Of a stretch of 64,000 nucleotides of DNA, positions 35,185 through 44,066 are shown piece after piece. Each line of letters opens with the position of its first letter. The first letter of the stretch is position 1. The stretch comes from Pontibacter sp. HSC-36F09 (GTDB lineage: Bacteria > Bacteroidota > Bacteroidia > Cytophagales > Hymenobacteraceae): NCBI RefSeq assembly GCF_024171605.1, contig NZ_JALKAA010000002.1, forward strand, positions 682,001-746,000. Reading direction: 5' to 3'. Under the pieces are notes generated by a model, which worked only from the letters and a program-made list of their open reading frames with translations, had not been told where the DNA came from and made no database searches. The translations under genes were made by a program, and so were the position numbers.

Positions 35185-35224
35185 CCTGACAACTTTAAAC
35201 TATCCAGGCTCCCCGGAGCACACG

Positions 35225-35260
35225 ATCCCCTGCAACTGAAAAGCTGCAGGGGATTTTTTA
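35225..35260 (+). terminator. Terminator after the small membrane protein gene
   Basis: A stem ATCCCCTGCA/TGCAGGGGAT with a 10-base loop is followed by TTTTTT. Confidence 0.88.
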
Positions 35261-35405
35261 TGTCGATGGTATAGTGGCAGGTAGCTTGAGGGCTCTGGCT
35301 CCTTCCTCTGTCTATCCTCTTTGGTTATTTGTGTTGCGCCTTGATTAACAATTGCTTAGAGACGTAAAACAGAGCTACGGTACATTGGTTATTTTTCAAT
35401 CGGGA

Positions 35406-35432
35406 GGCAACCCTTTTGGGATTTAGTCCGTG
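35406..35432 (+). promoter_or_regulatory. ECF-type promoter ahead of the sigma factor gene
   Basis: GGCAACC (35406-35412) and CGTG (35429-35432) are 16 bp apart, the AAC-N16-CGT layout recognised by many ECF sigma factors. Transcription would start near 35439, just before the GTG start. This suggests that the sigma factor transcribes its own operon. Confidence 0.5.
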
Positions 35433-35455
35433 ATGGGAGCGCAAATTCTGGAACA

Positions 35456-36022
35456 GTGAGCAAAACAGAAGGCGAAGTATTGGATGAGCTGCTACGTCAG
35501 TGTCTGAAACAGGACCGCGGGGCACAGAGAGAGCTTTACCGGCTCTTCTTCGGGTATGCCATGAGTGTTTGTGTCCGTTACTCGCAGGATGCTGAAGAAG
35601 CGAAAGATGTGCTGAACGACGGGTTTATGAAGGTGTTCACCAGACTGGATCAATATCACCCGCCCAAGCCGTTCAAAGGTTGGCTGCGGCGGATCATGAT
35701 CAACACAGCGCTGGACAACTACCGGCATAACCTGAAGAACTATCACCTGCAGGACATCGACAAAGCAGAGCCGGCCTCCGATCCGTTTGATGTGGAGCAG
35801 CAGCTTAACTACGAGTACCTGATCTCACTGGTGCAGCAACTGTCGCCTGCCTACCGGGCTGTTTTCAATCTGTATGCCATAGACGGCTATACCCACGAAG
35901 AAATAGCCGAAACGCTGGATATAGCAGTGGGTACGTCGAAGTCGAACCTGGCCAAGGCGAGGGCAAATTTGCGGGAGGCATTACAAAGAAGCAAAATCGA
36001 TGAGCGCAAACAATATGTCTGA
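35456..36022 (+). CDS. ECF-subfamily RNA polymerase sigma factor
   Basis: A 188-residue ECF sigma factor. Region 2 contains ELYRLFFGYAMSVCVRYSQDAEEAKDVLNDGFMKVF and WLRRIMINTALDNYR; region 4 contains LSPAYRAVFNLYAIDGYTHEEIAETL and GTSKSNLAKARANL. It starts with GTG; the nearest upstream ATG (35433) is out of frame. Its last 23 bases overlap the next gene, which encodes a membrane-anchored anti-sigma-like protein, so the pair forms an envelope-signal switch. Confidence 0.93.
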   Translation: MSKTEGEVLDELLRQCLKQDRGAQRELYRLFFGYAMSVCVRYSQDAEEAKDVLNDGFMKVFTRLDQYHPPKPFKGWLRRIMINTALDNYRHNLKNYHLQDIDKAEPASDPFDVEQQLNYEYLISLVQQLSPAYRAVFNLYAIDGYTHEEIAETLDIAVGTSKSNLAKARANLREALQRSKIDERKQYV

Positions 36023-37226
36023 CGAGGAGCTGGACCGCCTGTTCAGGAAATCAGCTGGGCAATACGACCCTCCCTTCGACGAAGAGGCGTGGAAGGCGAT
36101 GGAACGCAAACTGGACGGCGCGCAGGGCGGCTGGGCAGGTATAAAACGCTTGTTACCCATCGTGCTGCTGGCCTTGCTGGTGACGGTAGGCGTCGTCTGG
36201 AAATTGATGGAAAGAGAAGCGCCAATTCGGGAGACCATTGCTATACCTGCAGAACAAGCAGCAAAGCAAGATGCGGGAGTAGCTGCTATACCTGATCACA
36301 CCAAAGGGCTGGAGCAAACTTTCTTACCGAAGCCTGATTCACCCGCTGCGCCATATCTTGCCGTGCAGCCAGGTTCCGGAGTCCACTTAGCAGAGAAAAC
36401 CGTGCGGGAACGCACCGCTATACCTGAGCACCGTACTATACCTGGCGCTGCTATACCTGACAGCCGCGTCACCAGGGTAGAGGAGCCTTTGCAAACTGTC
36501 GAATCAGTGATAGCAAGGGTACCCCATTCAGTTGCAGGTATAGCCCGGCAGGCAGCGGCACTGTCTATACCTGACACTGCTCCAATACCTGCCGATAGCA
36601 GTCAGGCAGAGGAGCGGGGAGAGCGGGTGTTCCTGCGCAGTGTCCGGGTGACGCTGGTTGCGGCGCCAGATATCACCACCGTGCGCTTCAAAGATCCGGA
36701 TGCGGTAAGTGCCAATGCGGGGGTGCTGTTTAGTGTGCCCCTTACCAGGAGGTTGAGCCTGGTGTCGGGTGCTGTGTGGGCGAACAAATTGTACCAGGCC
36801 ACGCCCGAAAACTACAAACCCTCCCCGGGCTACTGGGACGGCAAACGGCAACCGGATGTGATTGCCGCGCAATGCAAGGTGCTGGATATACCTGTCAACC
36901 TGCAGTACCAGGTGCTGGGCTGGGGCAAGAACATGCTGACAGTGCAGGCGGGACTATCCAGTTACCTGATGCTCAACGAAGCATACACCTATACCTACTA
37001 CTACCCCGGAAGAGAGCCCTACCGTAACACCCGGGAATTCACTAACGAGAACAGACACTGGTTCGGGATACAGAATCTGTCTGTAGGCTATACGCGTCAA
37101 CTGTCTCCTGCCATCACGATCGGAGCAGAGCCCTTCGTCAAAATACCGCTAGCAAGTATTGGCGAGGGGCGAGTGAAGCTCATAAGTGCAGGAGTGTTTT
37201 TTACAGCCGGCTTTACTTTAAGATAA
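36000..37226 (+). CDS. Anti-sigma-like membrane protein fused to an outer-membrane-type barrel domain
   Basis: A 408-residue protein. Residues 1-48 are a soluble acidic region starting MSDEELDRLFRKSAGQYDPPFDEEAW, typical of the cytoplasmic end of Cytophagales anti-sigma partners. One membrane helix follows (about 50-66). A Pro-rich linker (about 70-205) contains repeated AIPD/AIPE words, and the C-terminal ~190 residues have alternating beta-strands like outer-membrane porin-type barrels (VLFSVPLTRRLSLVSGAVW ... VFFTAGFTLR). A second ATG at 36015 is also possible. It overlaps the sigma gene. Spanning both membranes is inferred. Confidence 0.75.
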   Translation: MSANNMSDEELDRLFRKSAGQYDPPFDEEAWKAMERKLDGAQGGWAGIKRLLPIVLLALLVTVGVVWKLMEREAPIRETIAIPAEQAAKQDAGVAAIPDHTKGLEQTFLPKPDSPAAPYLAVQPGSGVHLAEKTVRERTAIPEHRTIPGAAIPDSRVTRVEEPLQTVESVIARVPHSVAGIARQAAALSIPDTAPIPADSSQAEERGERVFLRSVRVTLVAAPDITTVRFKDPDAVSANAGVLFSVPLTRRLSLVSGAVWANKLYQATPENYKPSPGYWDGKRQPDVIAAQCKVLDIPVNLQYQVLGWGKNMLTVQAGLSSYLMLNEAYTYTYYYPGREPYRNTREFTNENRHWFGIQNLSVGYTRQLSPAITIGAEPFVKIPLASIGEGRVKLISAGVFFTAGFTLR

Positions 37227-37343
37227 CAGCTTCAAATTTTTACGGGAATTCAACACTCCACGCTATGGCATGCCTAAGGTTGTGTCAGGAAGAATCTCTG
37301 TGCTTTTACTTTTTAAATCACTTCTCCTTAATTTTTAATAAAG

Positions 37344-37844
37344 ATGAAAACCTATCGAATTAATTTCGGAATACTGCTTGGCGCGCTGCTGAGCCTGTCC
37401 TTTATGATGACCGCCTGTGACGACGACGACGATGACAACACCGTAATACCAGGCGATGAGATCGTGGCCCTCAAAGAAGTAGCGCTGACCGGTGCCAACG
37501 AGGTGCCTGCTGTCACTACCCAGGCGACCGGTACCTTCAAGGGTACTTATAACATGGATACCAAAGTGATGAACTATACCATCACTTTTCAGGGTATCAC
37601 GCCAACTGCCATGCACTTTCACAAGGGCGGCGTGACTGTGTCCGGACCGGTTACGATACCGATTAACCCCGGTACCAGCAATGACCCTTACTCCAGTGCA
37701 AACCCTTACAATAGTCCACTGACGCGATCCACTTCCCCACTCACAGCTGCACAGGAGGCGGAGTTGCTGGCCGGAGAGTGGTACATTAACATACACAGCG
37801 ACCAATTCCCTAACGGGGAAATCCGGGGACAGGTCACACGCTAA
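37344..37844 (+). CDS. CHRD-domain lipoprotein
   Basis: A 166-residue lipoprotein: the signal peptide ends in the lipobox MMTAC followed by an Asp run, a typical Bacteroidota surface-lipoprotein tail. The CHRD domain spans about residue 48 to the end, with LTGANEVPAVTTQATG, MHFHKGG and the closing WYINIHSDQFPNGEIRGQV. The family takes its name from chordin and its biochemical role is unclear. It has its own spacer, about 118 bp after the barrel gene. Confidence 0.93.
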   Translation: MKTYRINFGILLGALLSLSFMMTACDDDDDDNTVIPGDEIVALKEVALTGANEVPAVTTQATGTFKGTYNMDTKVMNYTITFQGITPTAMHFHKGGVTVSGPVTIPINPGTSNDPYSSANPYNSPLTRSTSPLTAAQEAELLAGEWYINIHSDQFPNGEIRGQVTR

Positions 37845-38042
37845 AGCTATGACATGTTGCCCGGCTGTTCTGCTCACTGGCGGCCGGGCAACTATGTCAG
37901 TCTGTAGAAGTAGAGGGCAGAGAGGGCATCTATGAGACGGATTGATTTTGCTTTTTGTACATTTTTTATTATGTTTAAACATATAATCACAACAGCTTAC
38001 AGTTTAGCATGACGATGCGACTCTGAAATTACTCCCTCTCAA

Positions 38043-39257
38043 ATGATTGAAACCCAAGACGAGCTATTAAAAGACCTGGAAGCCATCCGGCAGATTCCTA
38101 TTGTACCCACCATGCTCGAAGTTATATGCCAGACTACCGGAATGGGGTTTGCGGCCATTACACGCGTAACAGAAGACAGATGGCTGGCATGCAGTGTGCG
38201 CGACGAAGTGAACTTTGGCCTGGAAGCGGGAGGAGAATTGCAGGTGGAAACAACGCTTTGTAATGAAATAAGATCACACCGCAACCCGATCGTGATCGAT
38301 AATGTGGCAGAGGACCCGCTTTACTCCGACCACCATACACCCAGAATATACGGACTCCAGAGTTATATCTCCATACCTATCATTCTCAAAAACGGAGACT
38401 TTTTCGGCACACTCTGCGCCATTGATTCCAAGCCAGCTTCTCTGAACAACTCCAAGGTGATCAACACATTCAAGCTGTTCGCCGAACTGATCGCCTTTCA
38501 TCTTCAGAGTATAGATATGCTGGAGCAAAGCCATAAAGTTGCTACAGAGCTGAGGCAGGAGAATGAAGGCCTGGCCAGTGCCAATTTTGACCTCGGTAAC
38601 TTTGTGTACACTGCCTCGCACGACCTGAAATCGCCGGTGGCCAACATTGCAGGACTGATAGAGGAACTTTCGGATTCTGTTTCGAAAGAGAACTTAAACC
38701 GGACAGAGATCAAGCAGATCACGGATCTGATCAAGTCATCTCTCAAGCGCTTTTCCACCACCATACGGGACCTGACTACGCTCGTGGAAATCGACAAGGT
38801 GAGCGACGAGGAAAAATCTGAGAAGCCTGACTTGCATGAGATGGTAGAAGCCGTGAAACAGGATCTGCAGAGCATGATTTTAGCCTCTGGCGCGCAGCTG
38901 AACGTGATTGCCGCTGACGCTGAGGTGGCGGGCTTTTCTAAAAAGAACCTCAAGAGCATTTTAGGCAACCTGATCAGCAACGCCATCAAGTACCGCTCGC
39001 CTGATAGAGCGCCAAAAATCAATATAAAGCTGGAGAAGTATGCAGGCAGATCCTACCTGTCGGTGCAGGACAACGGACTAGGCATACCGGTTGAAAAGCA
39101 GGAAAGTGTCTTCACCATGTTTGGGCGCATCCATGAGCATATAGAGGGTAGTGGCATTGGCCTTTATATCGTGAAACGAATGGTCGACAATGCACAGGGA
39201 GAAATCAAGGTGAGCAGCGTGATGCACGAGGGTACTACCATCACGATTATTTTTTAG
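38043..39257 (+). CDS. Soluble GAF-domain sensor histidine kinase
   Basis: A 404-residue cytoplasmic kinase without membrane segments. A GAF domain (about 20-155, with YISIPIILKNGDFFGTLCAID) is followed by a HisKA phosphoacceptor region with His193 in TASHDLKSP, and an HATPase domain with N-box NLISNAIKY, G1 DNGLGIP and G2 GSGIGLY. The GAF may sense a small ligand or redox state. No response regulator is adjacent, so the partner is elsewhere. A 14 bp palindrome TATGTTTAAACATA lies at 37970-37983 upstream. Confidence 0.93.
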   Translation: MIETQDELLKDLEAIRQIPIVPTMLEVICQTTGMGFAAITRVTEDRWLACSVRDEVNFGLEAGGELQVETTLCNEIRSHRNPIVIDNVAEDPLYSDHHTPRIYGLQSYISIPIILKNGDFFGTLCAIDSKPASLNNSKVINTFKLFAELIAFHLQSIDMLEQSHKVATELRQENEGLASANFDLGNFVYTASHDLKSPVANIAGLIEELSDSVSKENLNRTEIKQITDLIKSSLKRFSTTIRDLTTLVEIDKVSDEEKSEKPDLHEMVEAVKQDLQSMILASGAQLNVIAADAEVAGFSKKNLKSILGNLISNAIKYRSPDRAPKINIKLEKYAGRSYLSVQDNGLGIPVEKQESVFTMFGRIHEHIEGSGIGLYIVKRMVDNAQGEIKVSSVMHEGTTITIIF

Positions 39258-39395
39258 GAAAGCCCATTCAGAACTTTCCAACATAATGACCCCAAAGAAT
39301 CAGGACACTGATTTTTGTTCATGTCCCTTTCTCTTTCTCCATTTCTTCAATGAGATAAGTTAGAGGCGTAGCTTAGATTACCTTATTCACAAGAC

Positions 39396-40172
39396 TTAGC
39401 AGCCTTTGCGCAAATTATCTGCGTAGTCATTGGGCAATTCGGATTCCTCAACGGCTCTGGCGGCTTTCTCGAAGTCGTAAGTGAAACGGATAAACTCCAC
39501 CTCTATACTGTCTTTATTCAGCACCGAACTGTGCTCATTGATGGTCAGCATGACATAACCTCCCCGGTTGTCGGCATCTTTGGGTTTGCCCACCGAACCA
39601 ATGTTGATGGCATGCCGGAAGTGGGGCTGCTCTCCTTCGGCACTGTCGAGGATTCGGTGGTAGGGCTTGTGCGTGTGGCCAAAGCACATGATATCTGCAT
39701 CGGCGTCCTTCATAATACGCAGCAAGCTTTTCTCGTCGCGGTCTTCGAACAGGTACTCGTTGATCTTTCGCGGACTGCCGTGCACCAGCAGCAGGTTCAG
39801 TTTGTCGTTATTCAGTTCAAACGCTACTTTGATGTGTGCAGGCAAGGTACGCAGGTAGCGGCGCTGCGCAGGGTTGATGATCTTGTTCGTGAAAGCGATT
39901 GAAACCGCGCCATTGGCCTTTTCCTCCTCTGTTTTGTAGGCGCAACCGCAGTCGTCGCTCTCCCGGCCTATGCCAAAATCGTAATTGCCCGCTATGGTAG
40001 GGATGTTGCGTTTGCGGATCTCATCAATCACCTCATTTGGCCAGATGTTATACCCCACCAGATCGCCGAGGCAGTAAATGAAGTCAGCCTGGCGGGCCTC
40101 TACGTCTGCAAAAAAGGCCTCTAGAGCAGGCAGGTTGGCGTGTATATCACTGAAAAGGGCTATCCGGGTCAT
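39396..40172 (-). CDS. Calcineurin-like metallophosphoesterase
   Basis: A 258-residue protein with all metal-site motifs: FSDIHANL, GDLVGY, GNYD, LVHGSPR and GHTHKPY. The family includes YfcE-type phosphodiesterases. The start at 40172 puts FSDIH at the very N terminus, as is normal; an ATG 36 bases upstream is rejected. There is no signal peptide, so it is cytoplasmic. The physiological substrate is unknown. Confidence 0.9.
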   Translation of the reverse strand: MTRIALFSDIHANLPALEAFFADVEARQADFIYCLGDLVGYNIWPNEVIDEIRKRNIPTIAGNYDFGIGRESDDCGCAYKTEEEKANGAVSIAFTNKIINPAQRRYLRTLPAHIKVAFELNNDKLNLLLVHGSPRKINEYLFEDRDEKSLLRIMKDADADIMCFGHTHKPYHRILDSAEGEQPHFRHAINIGSVGKPKDADNRGGYVMLTINEHSSVLNKDSIEVEFIRFTYDFEKAARAVEESELPNDYADNLRKGC

Positions 40173-40357
40173 GGGTAACGTGATTGATAAAGGAGCTACT
40201 GCTAACAATACAAATCAGAAATCAGGTATGCGTTCTTAGGTATGTTTGCTAACTGAAATTACTTTATGATTGCAATATTACGATTAAAGCTTAGCTCCCG
40301 CAACGGGGCGCCGTTAACGAATTGTTATGGATGGATGCTAAATTCGTAAGGTAGGGA

Positions 40358-40660
40358 CTAGCTGCGCTCAACCACGATATACCTGGCTGAGAAGCCGTTC
40401 TGCTTATAGAGTAACTGAAGTGCCGTAATCAGGGAAGCTATACCTGTTGCTTTGGTCTGCCGGCCGCCCAGCGGACGAAGGTAGTTCTGGAACCCGCTAC
40501 CAGGCACGCGGAGCACGACACGCCGCGCGTCGGGCTCTTCTACTTCGGTCAGCGCTTTGGCAAGCACCGCCTGGCGCATGTAGGGGAGGGCTGTTTTCAT
40601 GCTGCGGTAATCCGAAAAGGCATAAAGGCGGTAGTAGGAGCTGAGCTTGACAGAATTCAC
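40358..40660 (-). CDS. Hypothetical protein
   Basis: A 100-residue soluble protein starting MNSVKLSSYYRLYAFSDYRS. I do not recognise a family. It is basic, has no signal peptide and lies 24 bp after another small gene on the same strand, as the last of three. The DNA contains one CTATACC word. Confidence 0.6.
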   Translation of the reverse strand: MNSVKLSSYYRLYAFSDYRSMKTALPYMRQAVLAKALTEVEEPDARRVVLRVPGSGFQNYLRPLGGRQTKATGIASLITALQLLYKQNGFSARYIVVERS

Positions 40661-40684
40661 GCTTCAAAAATAGCGTATAAAACT

Positions 40685-40978
40685 TTACCAGTACATCATA
40701 TCCAGCAGATTGATTTTAGTAGTGTAGGGTTCCAGCGCACGCTTGGAGGCCAGCCCCCTGATCAGCCCAACGATATGGTTCTCCGGGTTGCTCCATACCT
40801 CCGCAAAGAAATCGCCCATGTCGTACAGCTGAATGCGGTAGCCGCGACGGCCCCGCTCAGCCAAGAAAGTCCCATGAGCCCATATCATTTCTAATCTGCC
40901 AGCCAGTGTGTGGGTGTTAAAAAAGCTGAGATTCGGGCTATGGTAAGGATATTCGGGTGTAGATGCTGTATTAATCAC
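40685..40978 (-). CDS. Hypothetical protein
   Basis: A 97-residue soluble protein including LEMIWAHGTFLAERGRRGYR and YDMGDFFAEVWSNPENH. This compact pattern is common in small uncharacterised Cytophagales proteins. Its start overlaps the end of the upstream gene by 8 bases, so the two are likely translated together. Confidence 0.7.
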   Translation of the reverse strand: MINTASTPEYPYHSPNLSFFNTHTLAGRLEMIWAHGTFLAERGRRGYRIQLYDMGDFFAEVWSNPENHIVGLIRGLASKRALEPYTTKINLLDMMYW

Positions 40979-41210
40979 TGCAGGACTCCTCAGGGTTGTC
41001 GTAATCCCAGTACACTTCTATAGTAGTGGGCTTATACAGGTAGGCAGGTATGGGGGTATAGATGATCAGCTGCCAGCCAGCCTTCTGCATGTCCTCCCGG
41101 TGCAGACGCCTTACCTGCCACATCAATCTCTCATGTATTTCCAGTCCAACAGGGCGGTGACTCCCCACATACGGACTTCCCTCCTCAAATTTGAATGTGG
41201 TCGTATGCAT
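40971..41210 (-). CDS. Hypothetical protein
   Basis: A 79-residue soluble protein, first of three small minus-strand genes. It has no recognised domain. WQLIIYTPIPAYLYKPTTIEVYWDYD is beta-rich. It overlaps the next gene by 8 bases. Its upstream spacer (41211-41465) is AT-rich. Confidence 0.65.
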   Translation of the reverse strand: MHTTTFKFEEGSPYVGSHRPVGLEIHERLMWQVRRLHREDMQKAGWQLIIYTPIPAYLYKPTTIEVYWDYDNPEESCSD

Positions 41211-41465
41211 AAACTACAATTTTTACAGCTATCCCTTATACTACGTAAGTTGTTATGATTTAAGGTGCAGATTTCGAAAGATTTATCTGTTGGGAAGCTC
41301 TAACCTGTTTATAAAGTTCTTTCGCGAAAAGAATCCTAGCTATAATTAATATAAACATTATTATAATGTCTTTAATTAAAACAATATATTATATGAAACG
41401 TAATATGGTGCTAGTAACCTAATCTACACTGTGAAATCCCTGAAGCCAATAAAGGAGAGCACTCT

Positions 41466-43235
41466 ATGATCAAACTCTTAACCTTATGCTTACTTATAAT
41501 TGGCGCATATCCATCTTTTGCTCAGTTCAATTCAATAACATTTCTGAGTCAAATTCCCATTTCTGCAAATACAGGTGAAAAGCCGCAATCGAAAGTATGG
41601 GCATATGCAGGTACATTCTGGACAGTGTTGCCTGATAATACTGGTACGCATGTCTGGAAATTAGTTGGCACTCAATGGGTGAGTGTTCTGAAGATTTCTG
41701 ACAAGACTACTTCGAAGGTTGATTGTAAAGTAGTTGGAGAAGTAACACATGTCTTGCTGTTTCATGAGTCTAATGATGAAAATCTTCCTGCATATTTTGA
41801 TATAGTTACATTAAGCTACATCGCTGAAGATGAAAACTATTCAGACCATAAAGCAGCATCCAATCTATCACTTGGAAATGGCGTTGAGACAGCAACCTTT
41901 GATATTGACGGCAAGGGCAGGATGTGGCTCGCGTACGCAAGGGCCAACAAGGTAAGGGTAAGGTATAGCGATTCACCATATAGCAGTTGGAGTGACGAGA
42001 AGGAACTAACAAGCGGTTTAAAAAGTGATGACATATGTGCAGTAGTAGCCTTGCCAGGAAGAGTGGGTATTTTCTGGTCAAACCAGAATTCTAAAAAGTT
42101 TGGCTTTATGACGCATGAAGATGGAGTTGATACCAACACGTGGTCAGTAGTGGAAAATGTGGATCACAAAACGAATGGAAGCAGAGAAGGTGGGCTAGCG
42201 GACGACCATCTGAACATGGCCGTAGCCAACGATGGCACACTATACTGCGCGATCAAAACAAGTTATAAACACAGCGACCAACCAATACTTGGACTTTTTG
42301 TGCGAAGACCCTCAGGCATATGGGACAATTTGTATAGTGTTACCAAGCAGGGCACCAGAACCCGACCAATTGTTATTCTGAACGAAGTAGAGAAAATTAT
42401 TAGGGTAATTTATACTGAAAGAGAAGGGGGAGGCAATATTGTTTATAAAGAGTCTTCACTGGACAATATTGATTTTGGAGATGAAAGTTCAAATGATCCT
42501 GACGAGCAAAAATCCAATAGGGAATTTGTCTTGATAGAGGGGTTCTATAACAACGTAACAAGCACTAAAGACAATTTTACCGATGATATTGTCATCATGG
42601 CTTCCAGTGCAGGCAACTCACCTAGCCGACCAGTAGCAGTGAGTGTACTGGCAACCTCCAGAATAATCCCACTACCCGTCGAACTTACCAGTTTCACTGC
42701 CAGATTGGCGGCAGATGATGCAGTTTTGGAATGGAAAACGGCCTCAGAGCAGGATAATGACTATTTCAGCGTAGAGTCGAGTATAGACGGCCGTACTTTT
42801 ACTCCGATCGGTCGGGTGAATGGCAATGGGACCACACAGTTGCAAAGAAGCTATTCCTTCACGGATAAGAATATTTCAAGGTATAGGGCAGCGGGCATCT
42901 ACTATAGGTTAAGACAAGTTGACTACAACGGTGAGTTTGAGTTCAGCCAGATCAGGCATGTAAGTGCGCCCGGCCTTCCTGACGCCATAACTCTAAAGGC
43001 ATTCCCAAGCCCTTTTGATGACTACCTGGAGGTTCTGATCACTTCCAGTGAAGAACAAGCAAGCTCTATTGTACTCTATAACGCGCAGGGGCGAATCATG
43101 CAATCTCAAACCATAGCGCTCAAAAGGGGGATTAACACGATTTCGTTAACAGAACTGAACCTGGCAGGCGGCATCTATTTCCTGAAAGTCACTACTGCAG
43201 AAAAGCAGAATGTCCTGAAACTGGTTAGTGAATGA
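41466..43235 (+). CDS. Secreted protein with T9SS type A sorting domain
   Basis: A 589-residue exported protein with a signal peptide ending SFAQ. Residues about 25-400 contain repeated strand blocks such as VRVRYSDSPYSSWSDEKELT and GRVGIFWSNQNSKKFGF, which suggest a sialidase-like beta-propeller, although Asp-box motifs are not clear. An ELTSFTARLAADDAVLEWKT module common in T9SS proteins follows (about 400-500), then the type A sorting domain (FPSPFDDYLEVLI to LKVTTAEKQNVLKLVSE). It would be secreted and surface-attached. The first two thirds are AT-richer than neighbouring genes. Confidence 0.85.
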   Translation: MIKLLTLCLLIIGAYPSFAQFNSITFLSQIPISANTGEKPQSKVWAYAGTFWTVLPDNTGTHVWKLVGTQWVSVLKISDKTTSKVDCKVVGEVTHVLLFHESNDENLPAYFDIVTLSYIAEDENYSDHKAASNLSLGNGVETATFDIDGKGRMWLAYARANKVRVRYSDSPYSSWSDEKELTSGLKSDDICAVVALPGRVGIFWSNQNSKKFGFMTHEDGVDTNTWSVVENVDHKTNGSREGGLADDHLNMAVANDGTLYCAIKTSYKHSDQPILGLFVRRPSGIWDNLYSVTKQGTRTRPIVILNEVEKIIRVIYTEREGGGNIVYKESSLDNIDFGDESSNDPDEQKSNREFVLIEGFYNNVTSTKDNFTDDIVIMASSAGNSPSRPVAVSVLATSRIIPLPVELTSFTARLAADDAVLEWKTASEQDNDYFSVESSIDGRTFTPIGRVNGNGTTQLQRSYSFTDKNISRYRAAGIYYRLRQVDYNGEFEFSQIRHVSAPGLPDAITLKAFPSPFDDYLEVLITSSEEQASSIVLYNAQGRIMQSQTIALKRGINTISLTELNLAGGIYFLKVTTAEKQNVLKLVSE

Positions 43236-43301
43236 TTTCTTTATGTAGACTTCCCCGAACCTCGGCCATTCTAATGTTACAAAAGCCCAACACCAACATC
43301 A

Positions 43302-44066
43302 TCACTTACAAGAATTCTCCACCTTCTCAAACAGCATAAAATGCTGGATCGGCAGGAAATCCTCCTGGCGCTTCAGGCGAAAGCCGTTTGCCTCCAGCTC
43401 TTTTCTGATCTGCTCTTTGGTCATTTTGTGTAAGGCCCTGATCTGGACATCCGGGTCTTCAGCCTTATACTCGAGCAGCAGGAGTTTGCCGTCTGGCTTC
43501 AGAGCCTGGTGAATAGACCGAAGTATCTCTTTTGGATAAGCCAGCTCATGGTACACGTCCACCATCAGGGCAATGTTTACTGTTTGGGCTGGCAAATTAA
43601 CCTGCAGACTGTCGCCTTTAACGACCGTCACATGGCTGGCTCCCTCTTTATCCCGTCGAGACTGGAGTGTCTTTATGAACCGATCCTGCACTTCCACTGC
43701 GTATACCTTGCCTTCCGGCACCTTAGGCGCTATCTGAAAGGTATAGAAACCGGTGCCGGCCCCAATGTCGGCTACCACCATGTTGGGCTGCAGGTTCATG
43801 TTCTCTATCGTGCGGGTAGAGTTCTCTTCTTCCTGCCGCGTGTCGCGGTTCAGCCAGTTGCCGCCGGTGGCCGTCATGATAGCGGCGATCTCACGGCCCA
43901 TGTATACCTTGCCGGTACCTCCTGATGAGGGGTTTTTGTAGGTATAGCCCTCCTGCGCTACAGTGGTTGGCTGCTGGGCCTGGCAAGCGTGGCAACTGCT
44001 GAGGCACACGGTTGTGAGCAGCGCAAGCAGGAAAGTAGAGCCGGGAAAGTGGGAGCGCTTTGTCAT
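43302..44066 (-). CDS. Exported class I SAM-dependent methyltransferase
   Basis: A 254-residue protein whose first 28 residues look like a lipoprotein signal (hydrophobic core and CLSSC). A Rossmann methyltransferase core follows with motif I VADIGAGTGFYTFQIA, the acidic VYAVEVQD and the post-motif MVDVYHELAYPKEIL. Homologues with signal peptides are known in other phyla. Periplasmic methylation is odd because SAM is cytoplasmic. It overlaps the upstream gene by 4 bases (ATGA), so the pair is an operon. Confidence 0.85.
   Translation of the reverse strand: MTKRSHFPGSTFLLALLTTVCLSSCHACQAQQPTTVAQEGYTYKNPSSGGTGKVYMGREIAAIMTATGGNWLNRDTRQEEENSTRTIENMNLQPNMVVADIGAGTGFYTFQIAPKVPEGKVYAVEVQDRFIKTLQSRRDKEGASHVTVVKGDSLQVNLPAQTVNIALMVDVYHELAYPKEILRSIHQALKPDGKLLLLEYKAEDPDVQIRALHKMTKEQIRKELEANGFRLKRQEDFLPIQHFMLFEKVENSCK

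Noticed and set aside
35433-35455. ATG at 35433 as start of the ECF sigma factor
   Set aside because: It is out of frame with the sigma factor; the in-frame GTG at 35456 gives the normal family N terminus.
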